Assembly (NCBI GenBank): GCA_949128115.1
Contig: OX421962.1
Span: 11,731,262 to 11,795,261 of the forward strand
Reading direction: 5' to 3'
Origin: Anaspis maculata
Taxonomy: Eukaryota; Arthropoda; Insecta; Coleoptera; Scraptiidae
DNA: 64,000 nucleotides
Within the stretch, counting starts at the first letter, position 1. Each line of letters begins with the position of its first letter. Made by a program: the position numbers and the translations under genes. The notes under the pieces are model-generated. The model saw nothing but the letters and a program-made list of their open reading frames with translations. It made no database searches and was not told where the DNA came from. Of the stretch, positions 1-11,343 are shown piece by piece.

Positions 1-81
1 TTTTATTAATATTAATTTTTTGTCTGAAATTTTTGAATTTGTTTAATTGTTTGTTGTTGTTCTATTTAATTGAAAATGAAG

Positions 82-398
82 TTATCTATTTGAAGCAATT
101 GGTTTATGATACCAATCTGTAACTAAACTATTGTTACTATTTTTAATGACTAATGTATCTAAAAAAGGTAGTTTATTTTCATTTTCAATATCAAGTGTTG
201 TTTGTTGTTGATCATTCGGAATGGCTGTAAAAATGTGATCAACATAACAGTATAGAAATGGAACTGAAAATGGTAGTTTCTTAACAACAGATGTCAGTAG
301 ATCATGCATAGCTAAATTTGCTAAAATTGGAGAAACTGGATTACCCATTGCAGCTCCAAAAATTTGTGAGTAAAAATTACCGTCGTATGAAAAATAGC
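82..398 (-). pseudogene. Penelope RT, catalytic-core fragment
   Basis: This minus-strand segment is the palm of the Penelope-type reverse transcriptase. It reads FYSQIFGAAMGNPVSPILAN, then YCYVDHIFTAIPND, then NKLPFLDTLVIKNSNNSLV and TDWYHKPIASNR. The second catalytic aspartate of the usual YVDD box is replaced by histidine, so activity is unlikely even if the frame were intact. The same protein segment is encoded on the plus strand at 5095-5210 by the neighbouring copy, with only a few differences. Confidence 0.8.
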
Positions 399-559
399 TT
401 GAATAGGGTAGTGACCGATTTTTTTTTTATTATTTTTTTTTTTAAAGTTCACTTCTTGATAAGTGACGCTATATAGTTTACAGATTTTTTTTCGTAAGTT
501 TTCTTGGTGAAAAAAATTCATGAAAGTTTTCGATCATTTCAAATTTGGCGCGATGACGC

Positions 560-1340
560 ACAGTGGTCGGAAAATAGAAAAAACACGCAGAAATTCTGAA
601 ACTTCCAGAATGAATAACTAATATAAAGATACTTTTGGGAAAAATACTGGAAAAAATCCATATTCAGATTAGGGGTTGTAACAGGGGGTGAAATGTTGAA
701 GAAATGCCTGAAATTTCCGAAACTCTCAGAACAAGTAGACAACGGGTAGATCTTGTTGAGAAAATTATTTTTCAAAATCCAACATTAAAATAGGGGATGG
801 AACGGGGTGAAATAACAAAAAAAATACAATTTTTTTTAATAATATTAGAATCAGTAGACAGAAGAGTACACGTTCTAAGGAAAAACTCACGAAAAAATTA
901 CCTTCAGAATAGGGGTAGTGATAGGGGTGGAATTCCGAAATAACGACGAAAATTTACAAAAACTTTCAGAAGGAGTAGACAACGGATAGACATAGTCTTG
1001 AAAAAAATAATGGAGAAAACCTAACATCAAAATAGGGGATGAAACAAGGGGAAAAATGTCGAAAAAGTGATTAACATTTTTGAATTCATTAAAATCATGG
1101 TCCCGCATTTTTTAGAAAGAATTTTAGAGAAAAATCTCTTCTTAGAATAGGGGTAGCGATAGGGGTGGAATTTAGAAAAAACAACAAAAGTTCACGAAAC
1201 TCTCAGAATAAGTGATTATAGACAAAGACATTCTAGGAAGAGATATTTGAAATCATGCTTCATCAAAATTGGGGATAGGACAGGAGATGAAATTTCAAAA
1301 AGCCGATAAAAATTTCCAAAACTGTCCATGAATTGACTTG
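560..1340. repeat. Tandem array, about 120-bp unit, about six copies
   Basis: A diverged unit recurs at about 120-bp spacing. It contains an ataggggat/ataggggta...gggtgaaat core near 666, 790, 910, 1031, 1147 and 1268, followed by a tttccgaaactctcagaa-type segment. Alternate copies look more alike (ggggat versus ggggtagtgat), suggesting a higher-order dimer of about 240 bp. Confidence 0.75.
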
Positions 1341-1599
1341 CTGGTCAAGTCTTGGGCCCAATTCTAGCTATTTATGATGTACCAACCTAACCAGTTAGTG
1401 TTGGTGCTTTTTCTTAATTTCTATTAATATGGGCATAATTGATTAAAAAATACTTTATGAGCATTATTGCGGGGAGACCCGAGGGCAGTTTCGCATCCAG
1501 TTACCACTTTAATCATGAATGAGGTGATTAGTGATGTGAAGTCCTAACCCGGAAAGAAGACTGCCTGGAATTTTCAATTAGTTTCCACATTATAGGCGA

Positions 1600-2290
1600 T
1601 TTGGCTTGAAAAGGGACCTTGCGGCCAAAGTAGTGAAAAGTAGCAAAAACTGTTCATTGCATTTTGTAGCTAGAACATTAGGGTATAACATGGTTTATCA
1701 ATTATAGGGTGGGATTTGGGTAAAGTTGAAAAGAAATCCTCAGCGATACAAAATGTACAGTAATTTTGTTATTTAAATGTGAAATTTTGCCTGAAAAGGG
1801 ACCTAGAAGCTAAAGTAGCCAAAAATAGCAAAAACTTTTTATTGCATTTTGTAGCTCAAGCATTAGGCTATAACATGGTATAAATTATAGGGTGGGATTC
1901 GGCGAGAGTTGAAAAGAAAGCCTCATTGAATACAAAAATGTACAATAATTTTGTTATTATAATGTGCAATTTTGCCTGAAAAGGGACCCAGAGGCCAAAG
2001 TATCAAAAAGAAGCGAAAACTTTTCATTGCATTCTGCACCTGAAACATTAGAATGTGACCCGCTATCAACTATAGTATAGGATGGGATTTAGCAGGAGTT
2101 GAAAAGGAAGTCTCATCTAAATACAAAATTTACAGTAATTTTGTTATTTTGATGTGCAATTTTGCCTAAAAAGTGACCCAGAGGCCAAAATAGCAAAAAG
2201 TAGCAAAAACTTTTTATTGCATTTTGTAGCTGAAACATTAGGGTATAACATGGTGTTAATTATTGGGCGGGATTCGGTGGGAGTTAGAAG
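1600..2290. repeat. Tandem array, about 187-bp unit, four copies
   Basis: Four copies start near 1604, 1785, 1971 and 2161. Each has a ttgcctgaaaagggacc segment, then an AGCAAAAACTTTTCATTGC-like segment, then attagggtataacatgg and a gggtgggattcgg-like tail. This is a second array inside the same Transib-like element, unrelated in sequence to the 120-bp array. Confidence 0.75.
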
Positions 2291-3305
2291 AAAAGTCTTC
2301 TTGAATTACGAACTTCACATTAATTTTGATTTTTTACCAGCCTTCTTAAAAAAATCACTAGTTCATCTTGACTGTGTTAATAGTGAACTTCATTAATGAT
2401 TTCTCATAGAGAAAACCTCACGGATTTTAGCGGTAACTGCTGCTATTCTTATAAAGAGTCGTCTTTTATGTTATGCCAGGAAGAAAGTCGGCATTTGACG
2501 CTCATTAACGAAGGGGCTCTTCAATACTGCAAGTGAGTCAAGTTCAGGGCTGGGTTTCGGGTATTAATATTCCTTCAACAATTGCAGTTTTCGGGCAAAT
2601 AGTAGTCCAAACATTCTGCTATAGTATTCCAATGCCAAAGTTGTCCAAAAAAAATCTTCAAAAAATGAATTTCTGCGCGTTTTTTTGATTTTCCGACCAC
2701 TGTGTGACGTCGCAATCTTTCATAGGCGGAGAAGCAGGCTTGACAACATTATACAGAACTTACTACAAAAAGCACTAGCGTCAACCCGTCAACGCTCATA
2801 ACAGCTGATGGTTATATTGTTAACGCTTTGTGTATCTGTGCGGTGATTCGTGTTGTTTAGTTGTTTTGCTTGAAAATATGGAAAGTTGGTAAAATCTTTC
2901 ATGATTTATGAATATTTCAAGACTACATCAGACTTCAATGGTTATGTTATGCTGGCAAACGTCAACGTCAACACTGACACACAGGCAACGGAGGTGTGGT
3001 CATCCCCACTACTGTCAAAAGATTGAAACGTCACAGCCCGCCTCACAGCTCGGTAGATTTGAAATCGTTCGCAAAAGTAGCCACTTTCAAGGCAGATTTT
3101 GAGACACTTGGAACTTTTTTTTCGATTTTTCGAATTTTCACGAAACGTAGTCTTGTTATTAAGGCTCTACATTCGATTAGTATGATTTTTTTCTATATTT
3201 TTGGATGGTGGTCACTACCCTATCAAAAAGATATTGGATTATATCTCCAAAAAAATTGTAAATCAATTTTGGTGAATTCAGAAATAAGTTCCCAGTATTT
3301 CTTAA

Positions 3306-3701
3306 TGGGGTACTTGCCAATGAAATGGATTTGACCGGAAATACTTCTAATCTAAACTAATGAAGGGTATTTCCTGGAAATTTCCGAAAAAAATATCCAT
3401 TGGTTATCAAAAAAAAAATTGATTTTTTCCAAATGGTTGGTAACAGTTGGGAAACTTCAGTGGGATTTTAATGTCTGTATTTTTTGAATATGGTTATGCC
3501 ACTCTTACAGTTTTTCAAGTTTTCAATCCAACAATGCTGTTTGTTTACTTTTTTGTATATTTGTGACGTCACAAACATATTTTTAAAACACGCATCACGG
3601 CCGCAGTTTTGGGAATTTAGGAAAAAGAAAAAATACGGGTACATTATTTTTTTACCATGCTATCCATTAAGCCAATCAAAAAAAGTTGTGCAAGTACCCC
3701 A
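3306..3701. mobile_element. TTAA-flanked MITE in the Penelope element
   Basis: The inverted ends TGGGGTACTTG (3306-3316) and CAAGTACCCCA (3691-3701) are bordered on both sides by TTAA (3302-3305 and 3702-3705). Taking it out restores a continuous Penelope RT frame region. The TTAA target is typical of piggyBac-like MITEs. At 396 bp it encodes nothing. Confidence 0.6.
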
Positions 3702-3832
3702 TTAATGATTGGATCAATTATTCTACTGTTACATTAGTAAATAAAGATATTACATCCAAAGAGATTGATATGTAGTTAGGTGGAAGTACAACATCAGTAA
3801 CTTCATCAACAAAGTTTTTAGAATTTTGTATA

Positions 3833-4171
3833 TTAAATGAAAAATGAGGTAGAAGACTCATTTTTTAAGAATTTTTGAAAGAGAAGAATTTTTGTTATAA
3901 ATTTTGATAATTCATAAGTTGGAGAGCCAATACAAGATACTACAGGACGAAGTGGTAAATTGTTCTTATGTGCTTTTACCAAACCATATATTTTAGGTGG
4001 GAGACCATTATGAGATTTAAGTCTTTTGTAATCTAATTCATCAATTATTCCCATATTTAACAGTTTCTCAATATTGGTATAATTTTTTTGTTTAATCTTA
4101 TTGGTTGGATCTCTAGTTAAATATTTATAAGTAATGATGTCTTCAACAACTAAAGAATGCATTTTATTCAA
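3833..4171 (-). pseudogene. Penelope RT, middle fragment
   Basis: The fragment contains LPLRPVVSCIGSPTYELSKF, the finger-to-palm region typical of Penelope-like RTs (RPIVS..SPTY.L.KFL), preceded by PKIYGLVKAHKN. A frameshift near 3850 moves the reading into another frame. There it continues with ISLDVISLFTNV, the motif carrying the first catalytic aspartate. It is part of copy 1. Confidence 0.75.
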
Positions 4172-4360
4172 GTAAGTACTTTTATTGATAAGAACTGTTG
4201 AATTACCTTAATCTGATCTAGACACAATTAAATCGGGATGATTTTTTAGAAAAAGACGTGTCTTTCTAGTTAAAATATCTAATTCATCTACTTTGTTGTT
4301 ATTTTTCATTTCAATTAAATAATTAGTTATTGAATTTACAGCATTATTTCTATGAATATC

Positions 4361-5073
4361 TTAATCATAGTGTGCTGGTAGATTTTGTATGATATTTTCA
4401 ACATCTTTGATAATATTAGCCATTGGAAAATCTGATTTATTATATTTTAAAGCAAACTTAGGTCCTAAGAGAAGAAAACATTGAATGTCATCTGGAACAT
4501 TTACGTTTGAAAAGTTCTGTATCCAACCTTGTTTCGCTTTAATAAAAATATTTGTGTTGATGAATAGTTTTTCAAATTTCTTGATTAGATTTGACTTTGA
4601 TCTCTCAAGTTCTTTGTTATAAATATGTTCAGCTTTTGATATGATAACATTAATCAATTGTGGTTGAATGTTGTTCCGTAAATAGATAACCTGATTATTA
4701 ATAGAATAATTTAATCTTGAAATGTGCCAATGTGTGACATTTATTTCTATGTTCAACATAATTATCTAGTTTTAAATTTTATAATTTTATCATCAATTTT
4801 ATTTTGGAAAAGAGTGTTTTTTACTTGGAGTAATGTCACAAAAGAGAAGTACGGCTGGATGTGAGGTGGTATGATTTTGAATTTCTTACATTTTATTAAA
4901 AATATTTTCCTATTATTGAACTTAGCTAGTTTTTCTTGGTTTTTGTTAAAATTCTTAGTTGTGAGAGAAATATCTTCGAAAAAATATCGGTATCTGTCTT
5001 GTTTTAGCTTCAACCCGAAAATGATGTTCAATGAAAAGTGCCAGTGTCTCTTGGTTTCTTGTAGGTAGTTCAA
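4361..5073 (-). pseudogene. Penelope-like element, N-terminal coding region
   Basis: Two successive open stretches (5073-4762 and 4759-4361) encode lysine- and asparagine-rich helical protein with FKIIPPHIQPYFSF, a typical lead-in to Penelope RTs. Stops separate them. The start at 5073 lies only a few bases from the point where the oppositely oriented copy 2 begins. Confidence 0.55.
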
Positions 5074-5584
5074 TAAGGCAACAGATAAATTGAAAATGAA
5101 AATGAACTACTTTTTTTAGATACATTAGTCATTAAAAATAGCAACAATAGTTTAGTTACAGATTGGTATCATAAACCAATTGCTTCGAATAGATTAGTTC
5201 ATTTTCAATCAAATCATGATTTCAGAAAAAAAAAATATTATCAAAATGATGAAAACAAAATCAAAAACTTAGTCATGAACAATTTTGGTTGAAAAATTTC
5301 AATCTTATTGAAAATATTTATTCCGAAAAAAAAATGGCTATCCTGAGAGATTGAATAATAGGATTTTATATAATAATAGTAATATTAATAATGATATTAG
5401 AAGAGTTCAAACACCTAATACAATTGAATTTTCTTATTTTTCAATAATCGGTGTTAATGATTCATCTTTTGATTTACGAAAAATTTTACAAAAAGATGAT
5501 TTGAAAATTACGTTCCATAACAAAAAAACAATAAGTAATTTTCACAGTAGATAAGACAAAATACAAGATTATGATAACGCAAGT

Positions 5585-5992
5585 TTGATATATAGAATCA
5601 ATTGTTCTGATTGTGCTAAATGTTATATTGGCCATAATTTTGATTTTGAAAATGTTAAAATTTTAGACCAAGAGATCAATTTTAAAAAAATTTTAGTTTC
5701 TGAAATGATTTTTATTCAAAAACATAATTTTTCTGTTAATTTTTCAACTGACACGCAAAATTTAAGTGATGTATATAAGAATTTAATCCTGACAGGTGTT
5801 ATGATTAGATCATTAATTTTTTTGCGTTATATAAAATCACCTTTATACCTTATTATTAAGTTTTCATCTTTATTTCATCACCATAGGAACTTTTCATTGT
5901 TATATCTTCCAATTATCTACAACTCAAATTCTTTTTTGGCATCTTACACATTTTTCAAGTTTCATACGTATTATTCGGTAATCTCTCGTTAA
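5585..5992 (+). pseudogene. GIY-YIG endonuclease remnant of Penelope copy 2
   Basis: The translation has IYRINCSDCAKCYIG, the zinc-binding and GIY-YIG start seen in Penelope endonucleases, then jumps straight to HNFDFENVKILDQEINF and SEMIFIQKHNFSVNF, the C-terminal half. The stretch between (normally about 30 residues with the catalytic arginine helix) is missing, so an internal deletion has removed part of the active site. The preceding ORF (5351-5554) is the linker between RT and endonuclease. Confidence 0.7.
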
Positions 5993-6038
5993 TGTTTATT
6001 GACTGTTGTTTTAAATTAATTATATAATAAATTTTAGC

Positions 6039-6067
6039 CTGACGAAGCCGATGTTAATCGGCGAAAC
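6039..6067 (+). ncRNA. Hammerhead ribozyme core of the Penelope terminal repeat
   Basis: CTGACGA (6039-6045) is followed by a perfect 6-bp hairpin, GCCGAT-gtta-ATCGGC (6047-6062), then GAAAC (6063-6067). This is the CUGANGA / stem II / GAAA core of a hammerhead. ACG-ttg-CGT (6066-6074) can form a minimal stem III. Pairing for stem I is AU-rich and less clear. Hammerheads are an established feature of Penelope-like terminal repeats, and this one sits where the element's 3' repeat should be. Confidence 0.7.
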
Positions 6068-6085
6068 GTTGCGTAAAATATACAA

Positions 6086-9000
6086 TTCCACTGTTTTTTC
6101 ACCATCCAACCCAAGAGAAGAATTTTATATACAAATTCTTACTCTTACAGAACGTCTTCAATTCGTTTCATTTCAAATGATTCTCCAAAGGATTTCTAGA
6201 ACAGTCTTTTGGAAGTGTTCTGAACTATTTTCGACGAGCTACCGAAAAAATCCGTTGGAAGCAACTGGAGCGAGTTGCAAGAGCTCAAATGCGTTGACCT
6301 CAGATGGACTTGGTCTGATCCAAGCTCAGAAGGCGTTTTGTCAAAACCTCCATAACTGAAACATGATCCAAGATTGCAGTGTTTTTGCCGCGACCCGCAG
6401 TAAAACCGTTAAAGCAGTACACGCCGCAATAAAAACGGCCTCTGTTCCAACATAAAACCCGCGAGACCTCTTCTTATACAACACCAGACGATGCGCGATG
6501 GCACAAAGAAAACTTGCCCGGGTTATAAACACGTGATTTACTGCCGCACCCCCATCTATCCCGCCCCGGTTTTTCTTCGAAACCTCTTCTCATAGTTTCA
6601 AACTTTTCATTTTTGTTTTCCCGTCCTCTCGTGTGCTCCTACCGTTATTGTTATTATTAAAAAAGCTAAGTGGATGGGGATTATTCCGCGCGCGCGGCGT
6701 AATACCTAGAGTGAGAAAATTGCAGAGGTTGGCGAGGATCTTACTCGACCGGTGAATTGATGGCCTCAACACGGCTTGCGTTTCATCATCTGAAAGAAGC
6801 AAGCAGAGCACAAAAATGTAATTCTTGCCGGAGAGTTGTTGCAGCGGCAGTAGTGGTGGTGTTAGTGGCTGGGCCGTGAGCGATCGGTGGTGTATGTTTC
6901 ATAATGTAAGTGCGCGATTTTTAACTCGAAAATTTATCGTTCTGTGTCCGACGCAAGAAAAATGGTAAAGGATAAACATGCCGGGATGAGAAACGGTTTT
7001 TTTTTTGGGAGACTGGCGCATCAAGCTGAAAATTTCCAGGATTGGCCGGTTTCACATGGCAGGGTGTGCTTTGACCTGCGAATACGATTCAAGGATACGA
7101 CTCCACAGAATGTCCTAAAAGAAGAGCTCGCAAAACATTCAAAACTGCATCAAGCCAAAAGTACAAAAAACTGACAAGTTTGAAACCAGTTGACCACAAG
7201 CTTCAAATTCAAACAGCTCATAGTTCTGACATGATCTTTAGTGAGGGTTTCACCGGCAACTTTTTTCATAATCTTAAACTGGATCAGGGGATTGATTTCT
7301 GTATGGATTCAAGTGGAGTCCTCTGCTCACTCCACCAAGAGATCAACATCTGATGGAACCCCACTTGTGTGGAGAACATCGAAAAAACCTGGAAACAATC
7401 CAGCTCAGTTACCAACGATTTGATGATGTATTGTCACAATGGGGGATGACCGCAAGTAAGACTGAGTGTGTGACTGTGGAGAAAGAAGTTGATGAGACTA
7501 GATGACGTTTTAGTGAAAGACAATAAGAGTTTCAGAGTCTGTGGCTTGCACTGTAAAACTTGGGGGATTGGGGGTTAATTCAAATAGCTTTTTGCTGCGT
7601 ATTAAGAATATAAAGTATAAAACATGAACAGAAATCTCACACAGGTCACCATTTGTAACAAGCGAGGTTTAAGGGGTGGTGGTTGATCAAATTATAATAT
7701 GAGCGAAAACTGAAAACGCAATGGAAATAGTCGATGACATTTCCAAGGTATTAAATGATATAAAAATACCACCTCGTTGTAAAACTGGGGGTGGTTGATG
7801 TTCAAAATGAACTAAACAATTGAAACACAAGAAAATAGGTATAAATGATAATCAGTATTGCAAGTTCCTGTACCTTATGTACTGCTTGGGGGAACTACAG
7901 TAGGTCGATGACCCTATATGGTCGTTCAGAATAGGGGGTGCTCAATCCCAAGGGTAGTAACGTGAACTGCCACCACTAGCTCAGTTTTTTTACATGGAGA
8001 GGCAGATCCATAGGGGAAGGGGAACAGACCATCTGGGTACATCTTAGAGTTTCAATCTTGGTTGGGGTAGCGTGCATTCTAGCATATGAGAGATTTTCAG
8101 AACAAACATTACATATTCAAATAAGCAAAATTAATAAGTACAATACTGCATAGGTTTACTATCACAAACCAGTATTGAAAGTATTCACAATAGTAGCCAC
8201 CTCAGGGCATGGCAATAATAACAATTGATTGAAGTAGACAAATACAAAACTCAGCTGTCGCTGTGACGTTTGATGACGTAAGAGTAATGCAACAACTGTC
8301 ACGACGCCAAGACGCCATTTTGGCGTCCATTCGGTCATGGCTCGTGCACATGACGTGAGTGGCGATATGAGAGAGAGAGAGAGATACAGAGTGAGAGAGA
8401 TCGCGAGTCGCTAGGAAGCGTTTTGGACATGACTCATTGCTCTGCGCGAGCGCTCCACAGCGTGTCAATTACTTGGGTGGATCCTACCTTATACGGTGAC
8501 ATCACACTATAGAGGACTTTATCTTTACGTTCCACCCTGGGTACCAACAGGGTAACACTCGCGTCAAAACACAGGGGTAATATTTTTAGGATGATTGGTT
8601 TCTGCGTTTACAAGGAACATCGCGTTTAGTGCGTCTTCGTGAATTTAATCATTAATGACATTAGCACGCGCGACGGTCAAGATTACGATTAATCACCATG
8701 CACTTCGAGCGCGTACGGTTTTCCTTGTATGTACTACCGGAGTTCAATTGATTTACTCGCGCGCGCGTTTTCTTACAATGAAATTGTGTAATTATGACCA
8801 CTCAAAATTCAGGAATTTTACGGCCGTGGGACGCCAAAGCGGCGCCCCAGGCCGGACGCCATCCGAGGCGCCAAAATTATTATTAATTAACCAAGTGACT
8901 TTTAGTTAATTGACTGTAAAATAGATTATCAATGGAATAACCGCGTCGAGTCGCGGTTCACCAGTCAAGTCGCGAGGCAAGTCTCAAAGGAAGTCCCGTT

Positions 9001-11300
9001 ATCTTCTCTTCAGCTTCTACTTATAGACTCGTCTAATCTCATAAACCCGTGGTCTAACGGGCCAATCAGAGCGGATCTTTTGGGGGGGGGGACGTTCCCA
9101 CAGTAGGGATGAAACAGCCTTTATACCCACGATATAGTCGAGCTAGCGGCGCAGCAGCTACGCTATGCGCGACATGGTCAAGGTCGCCGACCCTTCGCCA
9201 CCCTTTTCACTGGCAAATGAAGAACTCATGTCGTAGCAGCGTCCAAATGAACCCAATTTACAGATTCCAACGAATACTGTACCTCACTTGACACCATCCC
9301 CAGCGGAGAAATGACTAATCAAATTTTCTTGGTTCTCAAAAATAAAATATTGAACGGGGCCCGGATTAATTTCCAGATGCAAGGGGTGCCCCTTGTTCAA
9401 TTACGAAACGAAATCAAAGGCAAATGAACAAAATCGGTAATTGCTTGGCACAGCTCTTGAGAAAACTCCCCGGCTTTTTCCTGTTCATTCGGATTATTAA
9501 CCATTCCGAAAGAAATTGCGAGTTCCTCGCACGTACCCACCTCCTCCGTCAGTCCTCGCGGCTTATAGTTCTCCGGCGTGTTTGCCTTTGCTCAGATTTT
9601 TCAATTTCCTATAATCAGCGTGCAGACTATACCCTTCTCGGTGTACCGTGGCGTAACAAAGATTGAATTTCTGGCTTGGCGCAGTTTTAAAGTAATTTCA
9701 CGATCGACTCCAAATACCGGGACTCTCTTTTTCTTTTTCTGTGTGTGTCGCCCGCTCGTCTTCGCGCGCTCCGGTGTGCAGATTAAGGATAATTTAATTT
9801 CAGGAGTCCGGGAATAGGAAATTCTATTTCATGTTCTATTTACGCGCGCGCGAGAGCTGTCCTGGGCCGCATTGTGCACCTTTATCGAAAATTGTTTGAT
9901 TATTTTTTTGCTCAACAGCAGCGGAGTCGCCCTATTTTGCATTACCATCGGTTCATGTACAAAGCCTCGGCATCGAGACTCGCCATAGCGGAAGTTTACC
10001 TACTGATCATCCATCCGCGTGATCTTCCCTTCCTTCTTCTGCCCGGAACATCCCGCGAGCTATTCGTCCAATTTAACGAAATAATGGGTCGTTCCCCCTC
10101 AACGCAGTGCAAACAAAAACCTTTTCCGCATAGGTATATCGTCGTGTATGGGCTGTGTGTAGTGTGTGCTCGCAGGGCGAAATTTGCCGATATTTGTGTT
10201 TGTTACACTCAAATTTAATAACAGGAAATGTTTATCGACGATTGAATTGTGTTTTTGAGAAGGACGAACAAAAAAATTAATACGAAAAAGAAGTTTGTCG
10301 TCAACTCAATTCTGTTGGGTTATTGCATCCTTCCCGGAAAATCCCTGTATTTTTGCTGCTGTGATTAAAACAAGAATAGTCTCATCACCAAGGATAATGA
10401 GGCAGCTAAGAATCGAGAAACGTGCTTCGCAACAAATTGCTGCAATTGTAACTAGAAATGCGCTTCTGCAACACGCATTTAGAATGCTGGATGATTATTA
10501 AGAGAACGAAATTAAAAATTCTAGCGAGTAGATGAGAAAACCGTTCTCAAAGCACCTCTCACTTGCGACGCCGTATTTAGCAGGTGAATGATTGCAAATC
10601 ACTTCATTTTAAAGTTTTGTCGTGGGTTCGCATCATGCCGCTTTCAATCTTTTCAATCAACAAATAAATTCTTGTTTTAATTATAATGGAATAACACAGT
10701 TACTAATAGTAGCAATCCAGTAAAATCTAAACACGCTCTTTGAATTTTCAAGGGTCTCGGTTACCTAGAAACTCCAAGCTAGTCACGCAGCAACTACGCT
10801 ATGCGCGACATTGTAATTCGGGCGGGAGACACGTCATTTTCGACATGTTGGAGGTCGCCGACCCTTTGCCGCCTTTTTCATAAGCATGGGTACGACAAGT
10901 GGAAGACTTGATTTTTGATTCCGAGAAAGCTGTGACGTCGAATTTATGGATCTCAACGGAAAAAAGTGGCACACTCAACTAGATTTTTCAGCATCGGATG
11001 CATATAGACGGTGTTTGCAAACTTGGGGTGGAAAATTGAATCGCAGTACGGAAATGCTTCAAAGGTATCAGAAAAATGTTGAAACAAGTAGAATTTTCAC
11101 CCACGGAGGCACACCTTGCATCTAGAGATTGATCTGGACTCCGTCCAATATTTAATTTTCAAGAACAAAGAAACGTAGGCCTCATTATTGGGCCCATGGT
11201 ACCCCTCTCCCAGACCAGCCGGTTTCACAGAGACGCAATGTGGTTCCTGGATGTTTGATGGTCGGTCCATCCAAGCACTGGGGCCGATAAGCGCACAGTT
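6086..11300. other. Stretch without a supportable gene
   Basis: Only short, non-conserved open frames occur. A (GA)n-rich simple repeat lies at about 8369-8400, and a G run at 9082-9090. The segment around 9150-9205 (ctacgctatgcgcgacat, then ggtcgccgacccttcgcc) recurs in diverged form at 10790-10880, a pair of dispersed repeats. The part from 8.5 to 10.2 kb is richer in CG dinucleotides than its surroundings. I see no coding or RNA gene here. Confidence 0.5.
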
Positions 11301-11343
11301 GACCTAGACTCCGTTGGTCGGACATCCGTTTTCTCCAACGTTC

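Larger units (their letters stand above)
559..2704. mobile_element. Non-autonomous element with Transib/RSS-like ends
   Basis: The two ends are inverted copies starting CACAGTGGTCGGAAAAT, and the match extends about 35 bp inward (559-595 and 2670-2704). A 5-bp direct repeat TGACG flanks it exactly (554-558 and 2705-2709). A CACAGTG start plus a GC-rich 5-bp target duplication is characteristic of Transib, the family ancestral to RAG recombination. Each end also has an A-rich nonamer-like block 12 bp after the heptamer. No transposase is encoded. The interior consists largely of two tandem arrays. Confidence 0.6.
406..3220. mobile_element. TA-flanked DNA transposon (non-autonomous) inserted in the Penelope RT
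   Basis: The ends are inverted: GGGTAGTGACC begins at 406 and GGTCACTACCC ends at 3220. Each end is bordered by TA (404-405 and 3221-3222). Removing it brings the two halves of the Penelope RT together, which supports the boundaries independently. Only about 11 bp of the TIRs match, and no transposase ORF is visible. A TA target and short TIRs fit a Tc1/mariner-type or similar MITE-like element, but the superfamily is not certain. Most of its length is a later insertion at 559-2704. Confidence 0.65.
1..5073 (-). mobile_element. Penelope-like retroelement copy 1, interrupted and decayed, running off the left edge
   Basis: Read on the minus strand, the pieces 5073-3702, 3305-3221 and 405-1 give one Penelope-like reverse transcriptase in order. 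First comes a helical N-terminal region (about 5073-4361). A block containing PKIYGLVKAHKNNLPLRPVV and SPTYELSKF follows (4171-3833), then an ISLDVISLFTNV motif near 3770. Last comes YDGNFYSQIFGAAMGNPVSPI, followed by a YVDH catalytic motif near 250 (usually YVDD) and LPFLDTLVIKN. Several frameshifts and stops make it a dead copy. Two insertions split it: a TTAA-flanked MITE (3306-3701) and a TA-flanked element (406-3220). The end of the RT and the endonuclease of this copy lie beyond the window. The family identification rests on RT motifs only, but these are distinctive. Confidence 0.85.
5080..6085 (+). mobile_element. Penelope-like retroelement copy 2, 5'-truncated, opposite orientation
   Basis: On the plus strand this copy begins inside the RT (LFLDTLVIKNSNNSLVTDW near 5110) and continues through the linker (5351-5554). 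It ends with a GIY-YIG-type endonuclease remnant and a hammerhead ribozyme core at 6039-6067. Stops and frameshifts occur at about 5290 and 5553. It abuts copy 1 head to head. Its RT overlap with copy 1 (5095-5210 against 1-180 reversed) is almost identical, so both come from the same family. Confidence 0.75.

Noticed and set aside
559..2704. hAT classification of the CAGTGG-ended element
   Set aside because: An 8-bp duplication cannot be made at either boundary, whereas a 5-bp duplication with CACAGTG ends is exact.
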